DNA of 39,246 nt from Candidatus Falkowiibacteriota bacterium (GCA_012800315.1 JAAZJO010000016.1:1-39246), one strand, 5' to 3'. Positions 8,556-17,840 are shown, counted from the stretch's first letter. The notes: generated by a model not told the origin, from the sequence alone. Numbers and translations are program-made.

Positions 8556-9155
8556 ATGATTTATGTTTTTCAAATAATTGTTTTAATTTTCTCAGCCATT
8601 ATCCATGAATACATGCATGGTTGGATGGCTTATCGTCTGGGCGATTCAACCGCTAAAGATGCTGGGCGCCTAACTTTTAATCCTTTTGCTCATCTTGACT
8701 GGTTTGGCTCATTTTTACTGCCTTTAATTATGGTTGTTAGTAATATGCCCTTTGTTTTTGGTTGGGCAAAACCGGTTCCTTATAACCCTTATAATTTAAA
8801 AGATAAAAAATATGGCGAGGCTAAGGTAGCTCTAGCTGGTCCTTTGGGTAATCTGATTGTAGCCATATTTTTTGGCTTATTTTTAAGATTAGTGCCATTG
8901 AGCAGCTTAACCTTTGTTTTTTTAATAAGCACAATTATCACCATTAATTTAATTTTAATGATTTTTAATTTAATACCGATACCGCCATTAGATGGCTCTA
9001 AGATTTTAGCTGCTTTTTTGCCGGCAAAAGCTCGGCAAAAATACCTAAGCCTGGAAAGATATGGTTTTATTTTTATTTTACTGTTTATTATGCTGGCTGG
9101 CGACCTCATTGTTCCAGCGGTTGAGTTTTTATATAAAATTATCGTTGTGTTTTAA
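8556..9155 (+). CDS. Site-2 protease (M50) family membrane metalloprotease
   Basis: HEYMHGWMAYRLGD (HExxH), NPFAHLDWFGS and NLIPIPPLDGSKIL motifs with several TM segments. No PDZ domain. Confidence 0.9.
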   Translation: MIYVFQIIVLIFSAIIHEYMHGWMAYRLGDSTAKDAGRLTFNPFAHLDWFGSFLLPLIMVVSNMPFVFGWAKPVPYNPYNLKDKKYGEAKVALAGPLGNLIVAIFFGLFLRLVPLSSLTFVFLISTIITINLILMIFNLIPIPPLDGSKILAAFLPAKARQKYLSLERYGFIFILLFIMLAGDLIVPAVEFLYKIIVVF

Positions 9156-9193
9156 AATTAAGCTCTAAAATGTCTTTTAGTGCCTCAAATATC

Positions 9194-9222
9194 TTGACTT
9201 ATATTTTAGATTTTGTTAAATT
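9194..9222 (+). promoter_or_regulatory. Putative str-operon promoter (TTGACT-17-TAAATT)
   Basis: Near-consensus -35 with 17-nt spacer upstream of rpsL; predicts a ~110-nt 5' UTR. Confidence 0.5.
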
Positions 9223-9253
9223 AAATTAGTGTCAAAAATTAGTGAAAAATTCG

Positions 9254-9278
9254 TCCTGACAATTCAGGATTATTTTTA
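9254..9278 (+). promoter_or_regulatory. Hairpin in the rpsL 5' UTR, possible attenuator
   Basis: TCCTGA-CAAT-TCAGGA followed by TTATTTTTA. Confidence 0.45.
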
Positions 9279-9340
9279 ATATATTTATATTGTATTTCAA
9301 TTTAAATTTAGCTTAAATTCAACTAAATTCAATAAGAATT

Positions 9341-9763
9341 ATGCCAACTATTAATCAGTTAGTAAATCGTGGTAGAAAAAAAATTGGTCAAAGACGCAAT
9401 GCTATTGCTCTGCATGTTAATCTTGATTCTTTGCATCGCAAGAAAAAAGAAACTGCTAAAGGTGCTCCTTTTAAACAAGGGGTATGTTTAAAGGTGACCA
9501 CAACTACGCCGAAAAAACCAAACTCTGCTTTGCGCAAAATTGCTCGTGTTCGCCTATCTAATGGCATGGAAGTAACTGCTTATATTCCTGGCATGGGGCA
9601 TAATTTACAGGAGCACTCTATTGTTTTAGTTAAAGGCGGTAAAACTAAAGATTTACCAGGTGTTCGCTACAAGATTGTGCGTGGTGTTTTTGATGCTTCC
9701 GGTGTTGAAGCTAGAAGACAAGGACGTAGTCGTTATGGCGCTAAAAAACCAAAGAATAAATAA
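9341..9763 (+). CDS. rpsL: 30S ribosomal protein S12
   Basis: [14 protein letters not shown]...[63 protein letters not shown]. Confidence 0.98.
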   Translation: MPTINQLVNRGRKKIGQRRNAIALHVNLDSLHRKKKETAKGAPFKQGVCLKVTTTTPKKPNSALRKIARVRLSNGMEVTAYIPGMGHNLQEHSIVLVKGGKTKDLPGVRYKIVRGVFDASGVEARRQGRSRYGAKKPKNK

Positions 9764-9774
9764 TTTAAAATATT

Positions 9775-10242
9775 ATGAGAGGAAAACCAGCTCCCAAGAG
9801 AGCCATTGAAGGTGACGCAAAATACAACGATAAAAATATCGCTAAATTTATTAATTATGTCATGGAAAGAGGCAAGAAGTCGGTAGCCGAGAAAATTGTC
9901 TATAGTGCTTTTGATATCTTGAAAGACAAAACCAAGCAAGACCCTAGGCATATTTTTAATAAAGCAATTAAAAAAGTTTCTCCACTAGTAGAAGTTCGTG
10001 GTAAACGTGTTGGTGGCGCTAACTACCAAGTTCCTTTTCAGGTTCGTGGTGAAAGACGCTACTTTTTAGGTTGTAATTGGATTATTGATGCGGCTAATGA
10101 TCGCAAAGGTCGTTCTACGGCAGAAAAATTAGCTGCTGAAATTTTTGATGCTTCTAATGGCGAAGGTTCTGCTGTTAAAAAGAGAGAAGCAGTTCATAAG
10201 ATGGCTGAGGCTAATAAAGCTTTTGCTCATTTTTCTAGATAA
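9775..10242 (+). CDS. rpsG: 30S ribosomal protein S7
   Basis: MRGKPAPKRAIEGDAKYNDKNIAKFINYVMERGKKSVAEKIVY...VRGKRVGGANYQVPFQV. Confidence 0.98.
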   Translation: MRGKPAPKRAIEGDAKYNDKNIAKFINYVMERGKKSVAEKIVYSAFDILKDKTKQDPRHIFNKAIKKVSPLVEVRGKRVGGANYQVPFQVRGERRYFLGCNWIIDAANDRKGRSTAEKLAAEIFDASNGEGSAVKKREAVHKMAEANKAFAHFSR

Positions 10243-10273
10243 TAAAAATATAAAATTAATTTTAGAATAATAT

Positions 10274-12352
10274 ATGGCCCGAGATTATGCGTTAGAACAA
10301 ATTAGAAACATTGGTATCATGGCGCACATTGATGCTGGTAAAACTACTTTTACAGAGCGTGTTTTATTTTATACTGGGAAAAAACATAAAATTGGCGAAA
10401 CACATGAAGGAATGGCTGATATGGATTGGATGGAGCAGGAAAAAGAAAGAGGTATTACTATTACCTCCGCTGCTACTACTTGTTTTTGGAAAAATAAGAA
10501 AATTAATATTATTGATACTCCCGGACACGTTGACTTTACCGTTGAAGTTGAACGTTCTCTACGTGTTTTAGATGGAGCAGTGGCAGTTTTTGATGGTCAG
10601 GCTGGTGTTGAGCCACAGTCTGAAACTGTGTGGCGTCAAGCGGATAAATACCATGTTCCTCGTCTTTGCTTTATTAATAAAATGGATAAAACAGGTGCGG
10701 ACTTTTATATGAGTTTAGAGTCTATTCGCACTCGTTTAAATCCTAAAGCAGTGGCTATTCAATTACCAATTGGCGCAGAAAGTGATTTAGTTGGGGTGAT
10801 TGATATTTTAGAGAAGAAGGCTTATACCTTTTCTGGCTTTAATGGAGTAGAAATTAAAGAAATTGAAATTCCCGAAGACATGAAAGCTAAAGTTGATCAA
10901 TTTCATAATGAATTAGTGGAAAAGGCAGTTGAGTGTGATGAGGCAACCATGGAAAAATATTTAAATGGGCAGGAAATAAGTATTGAAGAATTAAAAGCAG
11001 CTATTAGAAAAGGAGTAATTTCTAATTCTTTATATCCAGTTTTATGTGGCACTGCTTTGCAAAATATCGGTATCCAATTAGTTTTGGATGCGGTGACTGA
11101 TTATTTACCATCTCCTCTTGATGTGGCAGAAATAGAAGCAACTGATGTTCAGGATGAGGAAAAGAAATATCCGGTTACAGCCGATGATAATAAGCCTTTT
11201 GTCGGTTTAGCTTTTAAAATTGCCACGGATCCTTTTGTCGGTAAATTATGTTTTGTCCGTGTTTATCAAGGCGTATTAACAGCTGGTTCTTATATTGTTA
11301 ATTCTTCTAAAGGAACAAAGGAAAGAGTTGGTCGTATTGTTCGTTTACACGCTAATCACCGCGAAGAAATTAAAGAAGTTTACGCTGGTGATATCGCGGC
11401 CGTTATTGGTTTAAAGAATGCGACGACTGGTAATACTTTATGTGCTGAAAATAATGAAGTTTTATTAGAATCTATTGCTTTCCCAGAGCCAGTTATTAAG
11501 ATTGCGGTTGAGCCAAAAACTAAGGCTGACCAAGAAAAAATGGGAGTGGCTTTACAGCGCTTAGCAGAAGAGGATCCGACTTTCCGTGTAGAAAATGATC
11601 CAGAAACTAACCAGGTTTTAATCTCTGGGATGGGTGAATTACACTTAGATATTATTGTTGATCGGATGCGTCGTGAATTTGATGTGGAAGCAAATGTCGG
11701 CAACCCACAAGTGTCATATCGTGAAACAATCACAGCGGTGGCCGAAGCCGAGCATAAATATATTAAACAGTCTGGGGGACGTGGTCAGTATGGTCATTGT
11801 TCTTTGCGAGTTGAACCGTTAGAACCAGGCAAGGGAATTGAGTTTGTTGATGAAATTAAGGGCGGTATTATTCCTAGAGAATATATTCCGGCGATTGAAA
11901 AAGGTTTTCGCGAAGCTGTTTTGACTGGCGTGGTAGCTGGTTATCCAATGATTGATGTTAAGGCGGCAGTTTTCTTTGGTTCTTATCATGAAGTTGACTC
12001 TTCAGAAATTGCTTTTAAATTAGCTGCTATTTATGCTTTTAAAGAAGCTTGTCAGAAAGCAAAACCAATATTATTAGAACCAATCATGAAAGTAGAAGTA
12101 ACTATGCCAGAAGAATACATGGGTAATATTATTGGTGATTTAAATAGTAAACGTGGACAGATTGAAGAAATGACTGATCGGGCAAATATTAAATTAGTTA
12201 GAGCAAAGGTGCCGTTAGCCGAAATGTTTGGTTATGCAACTGCTTTGAGATCTATGTCTCAAGGACGTGCTAATTATACAATGGAATTTTCTAATTACGC
12301 TGAAGTTCCAAGAAATATTTTAGAAACGATTAAGGAAAAGCAGGGCAGATAA
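10274..12352 (+). CDS. fusA: Elongation factor G
   Basis: [59 protein letters not shown]; full-length EF-G (692 aa). Confidence 0.98.
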   Translation: MARDYALEQIRNIGIMAHIDAGKTTFTERVLFYTGKKHKIGETHEGMADMDWMEQEKERGITITSAATTCFWKNKKINIIDTPGHVDFTVEVERSLRVLDGAVAVFDGQAGVEPQSETVWRQADKYHVPRLCFINKMDKTGADFYMSLESIRTRLNPKAVAIQLPIGAESDLVGVIDILEKKAYTFSGFNGVEIKEIEIPEDMKAKVDQFHNELVEKAVECDEATMEKYLNGQEISIEELKAAIRKGVISNSLYPVLCGTALQNIGIQLVLDAVTDYLPSPLDVAEIEATDVQDEEKKYPVTADDNKPFVGLAFKIATDPFVGKLCFVRVYQGVLTAGSYIVNSSKGTKERVGRIVRLHANHREEIKEVYAGDIAAVIGLKNATTGNTLCAENNEVLLESIAFPEPVIKIAVEPKTKADQEKMGVALQRLAEEDPTFRVENDPETNQVLISGMGELHLDIIVDRMRREFDVEANVGNPQVSYRETITAVAEAEHKYIKQSGGRGQYGHCSLRVEPLEPGKGIEFVDEIKGGIIPREYIPAIEKGFREAVLTGVVAGYPMIDVKAAVFFGSYHEVDSSEIAFKLAAIYAFKEACQKAKPILLEPIMKVEVTMPEEYMGNIIGDLNSKRGQIEEMTDRANIKLVRAKVPLAEMFGYATALRSMSQGRANYTMEFSNYAEVPRNILETIKEKQGR

Positions 12353-12383
12353 AAAAGTAAGAAAATAAATTAAGTTTAATTTT

Positions 12384-12734
12384 ATGTTTCCAGAACAGTT
12401 AAAGAAAATTCTTAATTTAATAAAAAAGACTGGTGATCGCGTTATTATGTTTGATACTAGTGCTCCGGCTGATTCTTATGTCATTATGGACATTGATCGT
12501 TATACAGAAATGACTTTGGGGGAAGTTGAGAAAAATACCAAGAATACAGAAAAAAATGACTTAGAAGCGAAAAAAGAAAATTTGACAGAAGAGGATTTGA
12601 CTGATAAAATAAATCGCGAAATCTCTTTGTGGAAAAATCAAGAGAATACGCCCCCATCAGATGAGGAAGAGGAGGCAAAAAAAGCCTGGTCAATTCCGCC
12701 ACAAGTAAAGAATAGGGCGCAAAAGATTGAATAA
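12384..12734 (+). CDS. Uncharacterised 116-aa protein between fusA and tuf
   Basis: ORF MFPEQLKKILNLIKKTGDRVIMFDTSAPADSYVIMDIDRYTEMTLG... with an acidic C-terminal half. No confident family. Confidence 0.8.
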   Translation: MFPEQLKKILNLIKKTGDRVIMFDTSAPADSYVIMDIDRYTEMTLGEVEKNTKNTEKNDLEAKKENLTEEDLTDKINREISLWKNQENTPPSDEEEEAKKAWSIPPQVKNRAQKIE

Positions 12735-12776
12735 TTTTAGTTAAAATTTAATAAATAATAAATAATTAATTTAGTT

Positions 12777-12842
12777 CGGCTGGTTTCCAAGGAATCTAAT
12801 TTAGGTCCCACAGGAAAGAAACCTCGTCTTAAATGAGGGCCG
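12777..12842 (+). promoter_or_regulatory. Candidate structured RNA leader of tuf
   Basis: Nested complementarities: CGGC(12777-12780)/GCCG(12839-12842); GGTTTC(12782-12787)/GAAACC(12818-12823); CCTCGT(12822-12827)/ATGAGG(12833-12838). Locally GC-richer than its AT-rich flank. Confidence 0.4.
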
Positions 12843-12855
12843 CACAACAAAAAAC

Positions 12856-14046
12856 ATGGCAACAGATAAATACGAACGCACTAAGTCCCATGTTAACGTC
12901 GGTACAATTGGCCACGTTGATCATGGGAAAACTACATTAACAGCTGCTATGTTAGCCGTTTTCAACGCTAAAGGCATGAAAGCGTCTAGCAGAAGCGTTA
13001 ATGAAATTGATTCTGCTCCGGAAGAGAAGACTCGTGGTATTACTATCGCGACTACTCACGTTGAATATGAATCAGAAGCAAGACACTATGCTCACGTTGA
13101 CTGTCCAGGACACGCTGATTATGTTAAGAACATGATCACTGGCGCTGCTCAAATGGACGGTTCAATTTTAGTTGTTTCTGCTACCGATGGACCTATGCCT
13201 CAAACTAGAGAGCATATCTTATTAGCTCGTCAGGTAGGTGTTCCTTATATTGTCGTTTTCTTAAATAAATGCGATATGGTTGAGGATAAGGAATTAATTG
13301 ATTTAGTTGAGGAGGAAATTAGAGATTTATTAAAGAAATATGGTTTCCCAGGCGACACCACTCCAATTATTCGTGGTTCCGCTTTGAAGGCTTTAGAGAA
13401 CCCAGATGGTCCTGATGCTGCTCCAATTTTGGAATTAATGAAAACTTTGGATGAATATATCCCTGAGCCAACTCGTGATATTGACCATCCTTTCTTAATG
13501 CCGATTGAAGATATTTTCTCCATTGAAGGTCGTGGTACCGTAGTTACTGGTCGTATTGAAAGAGGTATTGTTAAAGTTGGTGATGAAGTTGATATTGTTG
13601 GTTTAACAGAAACAAAAAAGACCACAGTGACTGGTGTTGAGATGTTTAACAAGTCTTTAGACGAAGGTAGAGCTGGTGATAATGCTGGTATTTTACTTCG
13701 TGGTACTAAGAAAGATGAAGTTGAGCGTGGACAAATTCTTTGTAAACCAGGATCAGTTACTCCACACACTGAATTTACCGCTGAAGTAGTTGTCTTGACT
13801 AAAGAAGAAGGTGGACGCCATAAACCATTCTTTAATGGTTATAAGCCACAGTTCTATTTCAAGACTACTGATGTTACTGGTGAAATTACTTTGCCAGCAG
13901 GCACAGAAATGGTTATGCCTGGTGATACCGTTAGCTTAGATGTTAAACTTATTGCTCCTATCGCTTTAGAAGATAAGCAAAAGTTTACCATTCGCGAAGG
14001 TGGACGCACTGTTGCTGCCGGTGTAGTGACTAAGATTTCAAAATAA
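12856..14046 (+). CDS. tuf: Elongation factor Tu
   Basis: [21 protein letters not shown]...[21 protein letters not shown]...[21 protein letters not shown]. Confidence 0.99.
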   Translation: MATDKYERTKSHVNVGTIGHVDHGKTTLTAAMLAVFNAKGMKASSRSVNEIDSAPEEKTRGITIATTHVEYESEARHYAHVDCPGHADYVKNMITGAAQMDGSILVVSATDGPMPQTREHILLARQVGVPYIVVFLNKCDMVEDKELIDLVEEEIRDLLKKYGFPGDTTPIIRGSALKALENPDGPDAAPILELMKTLDEYIPEPTRDIDHPFLMPIEDIFSIEGRGTVVTGRIERGIVKVGDEVDIVGLTETKKTTVTGVEMFNKSLDEGRAGDNAGILLRGTKKDEVERGQILCKPGSVTPHTEFTAEVVVLTKEEGGRHKPFFNGYKPQFYFKTTDVTGEITLPAGTEMVMPGDTVSLDVKLIAPIALEDKQKFTIREGGRTVAAGVVTKISK

Positions 14047-14058
14047 GTAGATACTTTG

Positions 14059-14088
14059 CCCCGTTCTTTTTTATTAAAAAGGACGGGG
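14059..14088 (+). terminator. Strong hairpin after tuf; terminator-like but with a poor U-tract
   Basis: CCCCGTTCTTTTTTATTAAAAAGGACGGGG followed by TTGTAG. Confidence 0.5.
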
Positions 14089-14115
14089 TTGTAGTGTCAA
14101 TTTAAAAAATTAATT

Positions 14116-14451
14116 ATGTCCGAAAACAAAAAAGAAAATAGTGAATTTAAGCAGAGAATCAGAATTAAGATTAAGGCTTTTGATCATAAGATCATTGATC
14201 AATCAACTAAAACAATTATTGAAACTATTGAACGTTCTGACGCTCAGTTTTTTGGTCCTATTCCACTACCGACAGAGATTCGTAAATACACAGTTAATCG
14301 TTCCACCTTTGTCCATAAAGATGCACGTGACCAATATGAAATGCGCACCCATAAACGCATGATTGACATTATTGATCCGACGGCTAAAACGATTGAAGAT
14401 TTGACTAATCTTAATTTGCCAGCTGGAGTTGACGTAGAAATAAAAATGTAG
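14116..14451 (+). CDS. rpsJ: 30S ribosomal protein S10
   Basis: [73 protein letters not shown]. Confidence 0.98.
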   Translation: MSENKKENSEFKQRIRIKIKAFDHKIIDQSTKTIIETIERSDAQFFGPIPLPTEIRKYTVNRSTFVHKDARDQYEMRTHKRMIDIIDPTAKTIEDLTNLNLPAGVDVEIKM

Positions 14452-14581
14452 TAATATTACAAAGTAATATATTTATTAGCTAAAAAGAGATTAAATAACT
14501 CTGTTATTTTAGAAAGTGTTTAATTGAATATTAGCTAAATTTGGAGGTAAACCAGAAACAAAAAAACTATAATATTAAGAA

Positions 14582-14600
14582 AATAACAAGCATTGTTATT
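14582..14600 (+). other. Perfect AT-rich hairpin in the rpsJ-rplC intergenic region
   Basis: AATAACA-AGCAT-TGTTATT. Confidence 0.4.
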
Positions 14601-14619
14601 TTGTAGTTTATTTTTGGGG

Positions 14620-14640
14620 CTGGTTTTAGACCAGTTTTTT
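14620..14640 (+). terminator. Terminator/attenuator-like hairpin immediately upstream of rplC
   Basis: CTGGT-TTTAG-ACCAG followed by TTTTTT, 17 nt before the rplC ATG. Confidence 0.6.
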
Positions 14641-14657
14641 GTTTTAAAAAGAGAAAT

Positions 14658-15503
14658 ATGAAATTTATTTTAGGAAAAAAATTAAGCATGACTCAAGTTT
14701 GGAGTGGCGATAAGGTTGCAGCCGTCACCCCAGTTTTAGCTGGTCCTTGTATAGTTGCTCAAGTGAAAACTAAGGCAAAAGATGGTTATGAAGCTGTTCA
14801 ATTAGCTTTTGGTAATAAAAAAGAGAAAAACATTAACAAGCCCCAAATTGGTCATGTTAAAGATTTAAATATTAAACCTGCTCACTTGAAAGAGTTTCGG
14901 GTTGATGATGCCAGCACCTTTAAAAAGGGAGATGTCATTACGGTAGAGACTTTTGCTGCGGGTGATATTATTAATGTTACCGGGATTTCTAAAGGCAAAG
15001 GATTTCAGGGTGTTGTTAAAAGACATGGTTTTGGTGGTTTTAGAAAAACTCATGGAAATAAAGATCAAGAAAGAATGAGTGGAGCTATTGGCCCTAAGGG
15101 TCCAGCGCGTGTATTTAAGGGAACAAAAATGGGTGGACGTATGGGTGGTGATAGAATCACCATTACTAATTTAGAGGTTGTTTCCGTTGACGGTGATAAG
15201 GGTATTGTTTATGTTAAGGGCGCTATTCCAGGAGCGGTTAATAGTTTAATTATGATTACGGGTAAAGGTGATATTAAATTAAATATTAAAAAAGAGGTAG
15301 TTGTTGAAACTAGTTCTGAGGCTGAAGAGGTGAAGGGAGCTGAAGAAGTAAAGGAGCTTAAAGAAGAAAAGGAAGAAAGCAAGGAAGAAGTTAAGGCTGA
15401 GGCAAATTCTGAAGTTAAAGAAGAGAAAAAAGAAGAGACTAAGGAAGAAGTTAAGGCTGAAGTTGCCGCTACTGAAAGCAAAGAGCAAGCACAAAGTAAA
15501 TAA
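14658..15503 (+). CDS. rplC: 50S ribosomal protein L3 with a Glu/Lys-rich C-terminal extension
   Basis: MKFILGKKLSMTQVW...GKGFQGVVKRHGFGGFRKTHGNKDQERMSGAIGPKGPARVFKGTKMGGRMGGDRITITNLEVV. Confidence 0.97.
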   Translation: MKFILGKKLSMTQVWSGDKVAAVTPVLAGPCIVAQVKTKAKDGYEAVQLAFGNKKEKNINKPQIGHVKDLNIKPAHLKEFRVDDASTFKKGDVITVETFAAGDIINVTGISKGKGFQGVVKRHGFGGFRKTHGNKDQERMSGAIGPKGPARVFKGTKMGGRMGGDRITITNLEVVSVDGDKGIVYVKGAIPGAVNSLIMITGKGDIKLNIKKEVVVETSSEAEEVKGAEEVKELKEEKEESKEEVKAEANSEVKEEKKEETKEEVKAEVAATESKEQAQSK

Positions 15504-15518
15504 GTAATTGATTATTAT

Positions 15519-16169
15519 ATGTCATTAAAGATAAAAGTTTACAATCAATCGGCTGTTGCTGTTAAAGATTTAGAGTTAGCAGATAAAATTTTTGGAGTTA
15601 AAGCTAATAATGAATTATTACATCAAGCGGTTGTTGCTCAGATGGCTAATACTCGTCAAGTTTTAGCTAGCACTAAAGATAGAAGTGAAGTTAGAGGTGG
15701 CGGTAGAAAACCTTGGAAACAAAAGGGAACTGGCCGAGCTCGCTCTGGTTCAAACCGTTCTCCGATTTGGATTGGTGGTGGTGTAACTTTTGGTCCGACT
15801 AAAGATCGTAATTTTAAGAAGAAAATTAATCAGAAAATGAAACAAAAGGCCTTGTTTATGGCTTTTTCTGATAAGGTAGCCACTAATTCTTTAGTGATTG
15901 TTGATAGCTTAGAGTTTGGTGAATATAAAACTAAGAAATTTAACGAAATGTTAACGGTCTTAGAAAAAAATGTTTTAAATACCGATCGTCGTAATGTTTT
16001 AGTGGTTAATGAAGCAGCTAATGAAAAGACTAAATATTCCGCTCGCAATCTAAAGGGAGTAAAAATAATTAATTTTGAAAATATTAATTTAGTTGATTTA
16101 TTGGGCTATAGAAATTTATTATTATCGGAAAACGCAATCAAAATGTTGACCGAACGTTATAATAAATAA
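15519..16169 (+). CDS. rplD: 50S ribosomal protein L4
   Basis: RQVLASTKDRSEVRGGGRKPWKQKGTGRARSGSNRSPIWIGGGVTFGP. Confidence 0.97.
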   Translation: MSLKIKVYNQSAVAVKDLELADKIFGVKANNELLHQAVVAQMANTRQVLASTKDRSEVRGGGRKPWKQKGTGRARSGSNRSPIWIGGGVTFGPTKDRNFKKKINQKMKQKALFMAFSDKVATNSLVIVDSLEFGEYKTKKFNEMLTVLEKNVLNTDRRNVLVVNEAANEKTKYSARNLKGVKIINFENINLVDLLGYRNLLLSENAIKMLTERYNK

Positions 16170-16189
16170 TTGTTTAATTATTTAAAAAT

Positions 16190-16654
16190 ATGGCTTTATT
16201 TGGCAGTAAAAAAACAAAAGACAAAGCACCAGAAAAGTCTTCAACTAAAGCAAAGGCTGCTTTAGCAAAAAAGACTGCTCCGAAAGAAAAGACAGTTAGT
16301 ATGCAAGAGTTATATGCGGATTCTACAAAGACAGCAAAGACTAGTGCTAGTTTAAAAAAAGGAAGAGAAGAAAATGCACATAAATTTATTATTAAACCTT
16401 TAATTACTGAAAAAGCAACCGATTTAGTATCTCAAAATAAATATGTTTTCGTTGTTTCCGAAGGTGCTAATAAAATTGCGGTGGCTAAGGCGATTGAAAC
16501 TATTTATGGTATTAAGCCGTTAAAAGTAAATTTATCTAATGTTAAGGGGAAGAAGGTAAGTCGTGGTCGTATACGTGGTCAAAGAAAAGATTGGTGCAAG
16601 GCGGTAATTACTTTACCTCAAGGTCAGTCAATTAAGATTTATGAAGGAGTTTAA
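16190..16654 (+). CDS. rplW: 50S ribosomal protein L23 with a ~65-aa N-terminal extension
   Basis: Core FIIKPLITEKATDLVSQNKYVFVVSEGANKIAVAKAIETIYGIKPLKVN. Confidence 0.95.
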   Translation: MALFGSKKTKDKAPEKSSTKAKAALAKKTAPKEKTVSMQELYADSTKTAKTSASLKKGREENAHKFIIKPLITEKATDLVSQNKYVFVVSEGANKIAVAKAIETIYGIKPLKVNLSNVKGKKVSRGRIRGQRKDWCKAVITLPQGQSIKIYEGV

Positions 16655-16681
16655 TTTTTAAAGACAATTATTTGAATATAT

Positions 16682-17527
16682 ATGGGTATTAAAAAAGTAA
16701 AAGCAAATACTCCGGGGCGACGTCAGGCGACTTTTGATGATTTTAAAGATTTAAGCAAAGTTCGTCCAGAAAAAAGATTGCTTGCTCCAAAAAAGAAGAG
16801 AGGTGGTCGTAATAGCCAAGGCAAGATTACGGTTCGTCATCGTGGTGGTGGCGCTAAACGCAAGATTCGCTTAATTGATTTTAAACGTGAAAAGTTTGAT
16901 ATTCCAGCGACTGTTGTTTCTATTGAATATAATCCAGGTAGTGGTGCTCGCTTAGCTTTATTAAATTATGCTGATGGAGAAAAGAGGTATATTATTGCTC
17001 CAGCTGGTTTAGTGGTTGGTGATAAAGTTATGAGTTCAAAAAAATTAATTGAATTGAAAGTTGGTAATGCTTTGCCTTTAAAATTTATTCCAGCGGGAAT
17101 GGCTGTTAGTTTGGTTGAGCTTGAACCGGGTCAAGGAGCAAAGATTGCGCGTGGCGCTGGCAATGTTGTTTATGTGATGGGTATTGAAGGAAAGTATGCT
17201 CAGTTGAGAATGCCTTCAGGTGAAATTCGGAAAGTTAAAAAAGAATGTTTATGCACCATTGGTCAGATTAGCAATCCAGAAAAACGTCATTTTTCTTTAG
17301 GTAAAGCAGGGCGTAATCGTTATTTAGGTCTTCGTCCAACGGTACGTGGTACAGCAATGAATCCAGTTGATCATCCACACGGAGGTGGTGAAGGTAAGCA
17401 ACCGATTGGTTTGAAGCATCCGAAGACTCCATGGGGTAAACCAGCCTTGGGTGTTAAAACGAGACGTAAAAATCAGAGCGATCGTTTAATTATTTCACGC
17501 CGTTCACGCCGCTCAAAGAGAAAATAA
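16682..17527 (+). CDS. rplB: 50S ribosomal protein L2
   Basis: GRNSQGKITVRHRGGGAKRKIRLIDF...RGTAMNPVDHPHGGGEGKQPIGLKHPKTPWGKPALGVKTR. Confidence 0.99.
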   Translation: MGIKKVKANTPGRRQATFDDFKDLSKVRPEKRLLAPKKKRGGRNSQGKITVRHRGGGAKRKIRLIDFKREKFDIPATVVSIEYNPGSGARLALLNYADGEKRYIIAPAGLVVGDKVMSSKKLIELKVGNALPLKFIPAGMAVSLVELEPGQGAKIARGAGNVVYVMGIEGKYAQLRMPSGEIRKVKKECLCTIGQISNPEKRHFSLGKAGRNRYLGLRPTVRGTAMNPVDHPHGGGEGKQPIGLKHPKTPWGKPALGVKTRRKNQSDRLIISRRSRRSKRK

Positions 17528-17552
17528 TTTGTAATTAGTAATAAAAAGATAT

Positions 17553-17840
17553 ATGTCCAGAAGTCTAAAAAAAGGACCATACATAAATACTCGCTTGGTT
17601 AATAAGGTTAAAAACCTTAAACCAGGTGATAAAACAGTGATTAAAGTTTGGGATAGAGCTGCTACAATTACCCCAGAAATGGTAGGTTTCACTTTTGGTG
17701 TTCATAATGGTAAGACTCATGTTCCTGTTTATGTAGTTGAAAATATGGTCGGTCATCGTTTAGGTGAATTTTCTCCGACTAAGAAATTTATTAGTCATGG
17801 TGGAAAGATGGCTAAAGCTCAAGCTGGAAATAAAAAATAA
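17553..17840 (+). CDS. rpsS: 30S ribosomal protein S19
   Basis: [11 protein letters not shown]...[27 protein letters not shown]. Confidence 0.98.
   Translation: MSRSLKKGPYINTRLVNKVKNLKPGDKTVIKVWDRAATITPEMVGFTFGVHNGKTHVPVYVVENMVGHRLGEFSPTKKFISHGGKMAKAQAGNKK

Noticed and set aside
10311-10571. Alternative plus-strand ORFs nested in fusA (10311..10571) and rpsJ (14141..14362)
   Set aside because: Out-of-frame overlaps with highly conserved genes; translations are Leu-rich with no recognisable domain.
12384-12734. Toxin-antitoxin system
   Set aside because: Only a vague Phd-like resemblance and no adjacent toxin; neighbours are fusA and tuf.
12770-12855. tuf leader as a known riboswitch, T-box or ribozyme
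   Set aside because: I could not match T-box, hammerhead or common riboswitch core motifs by eye, so I keep it only as an unclassified candidate structure.
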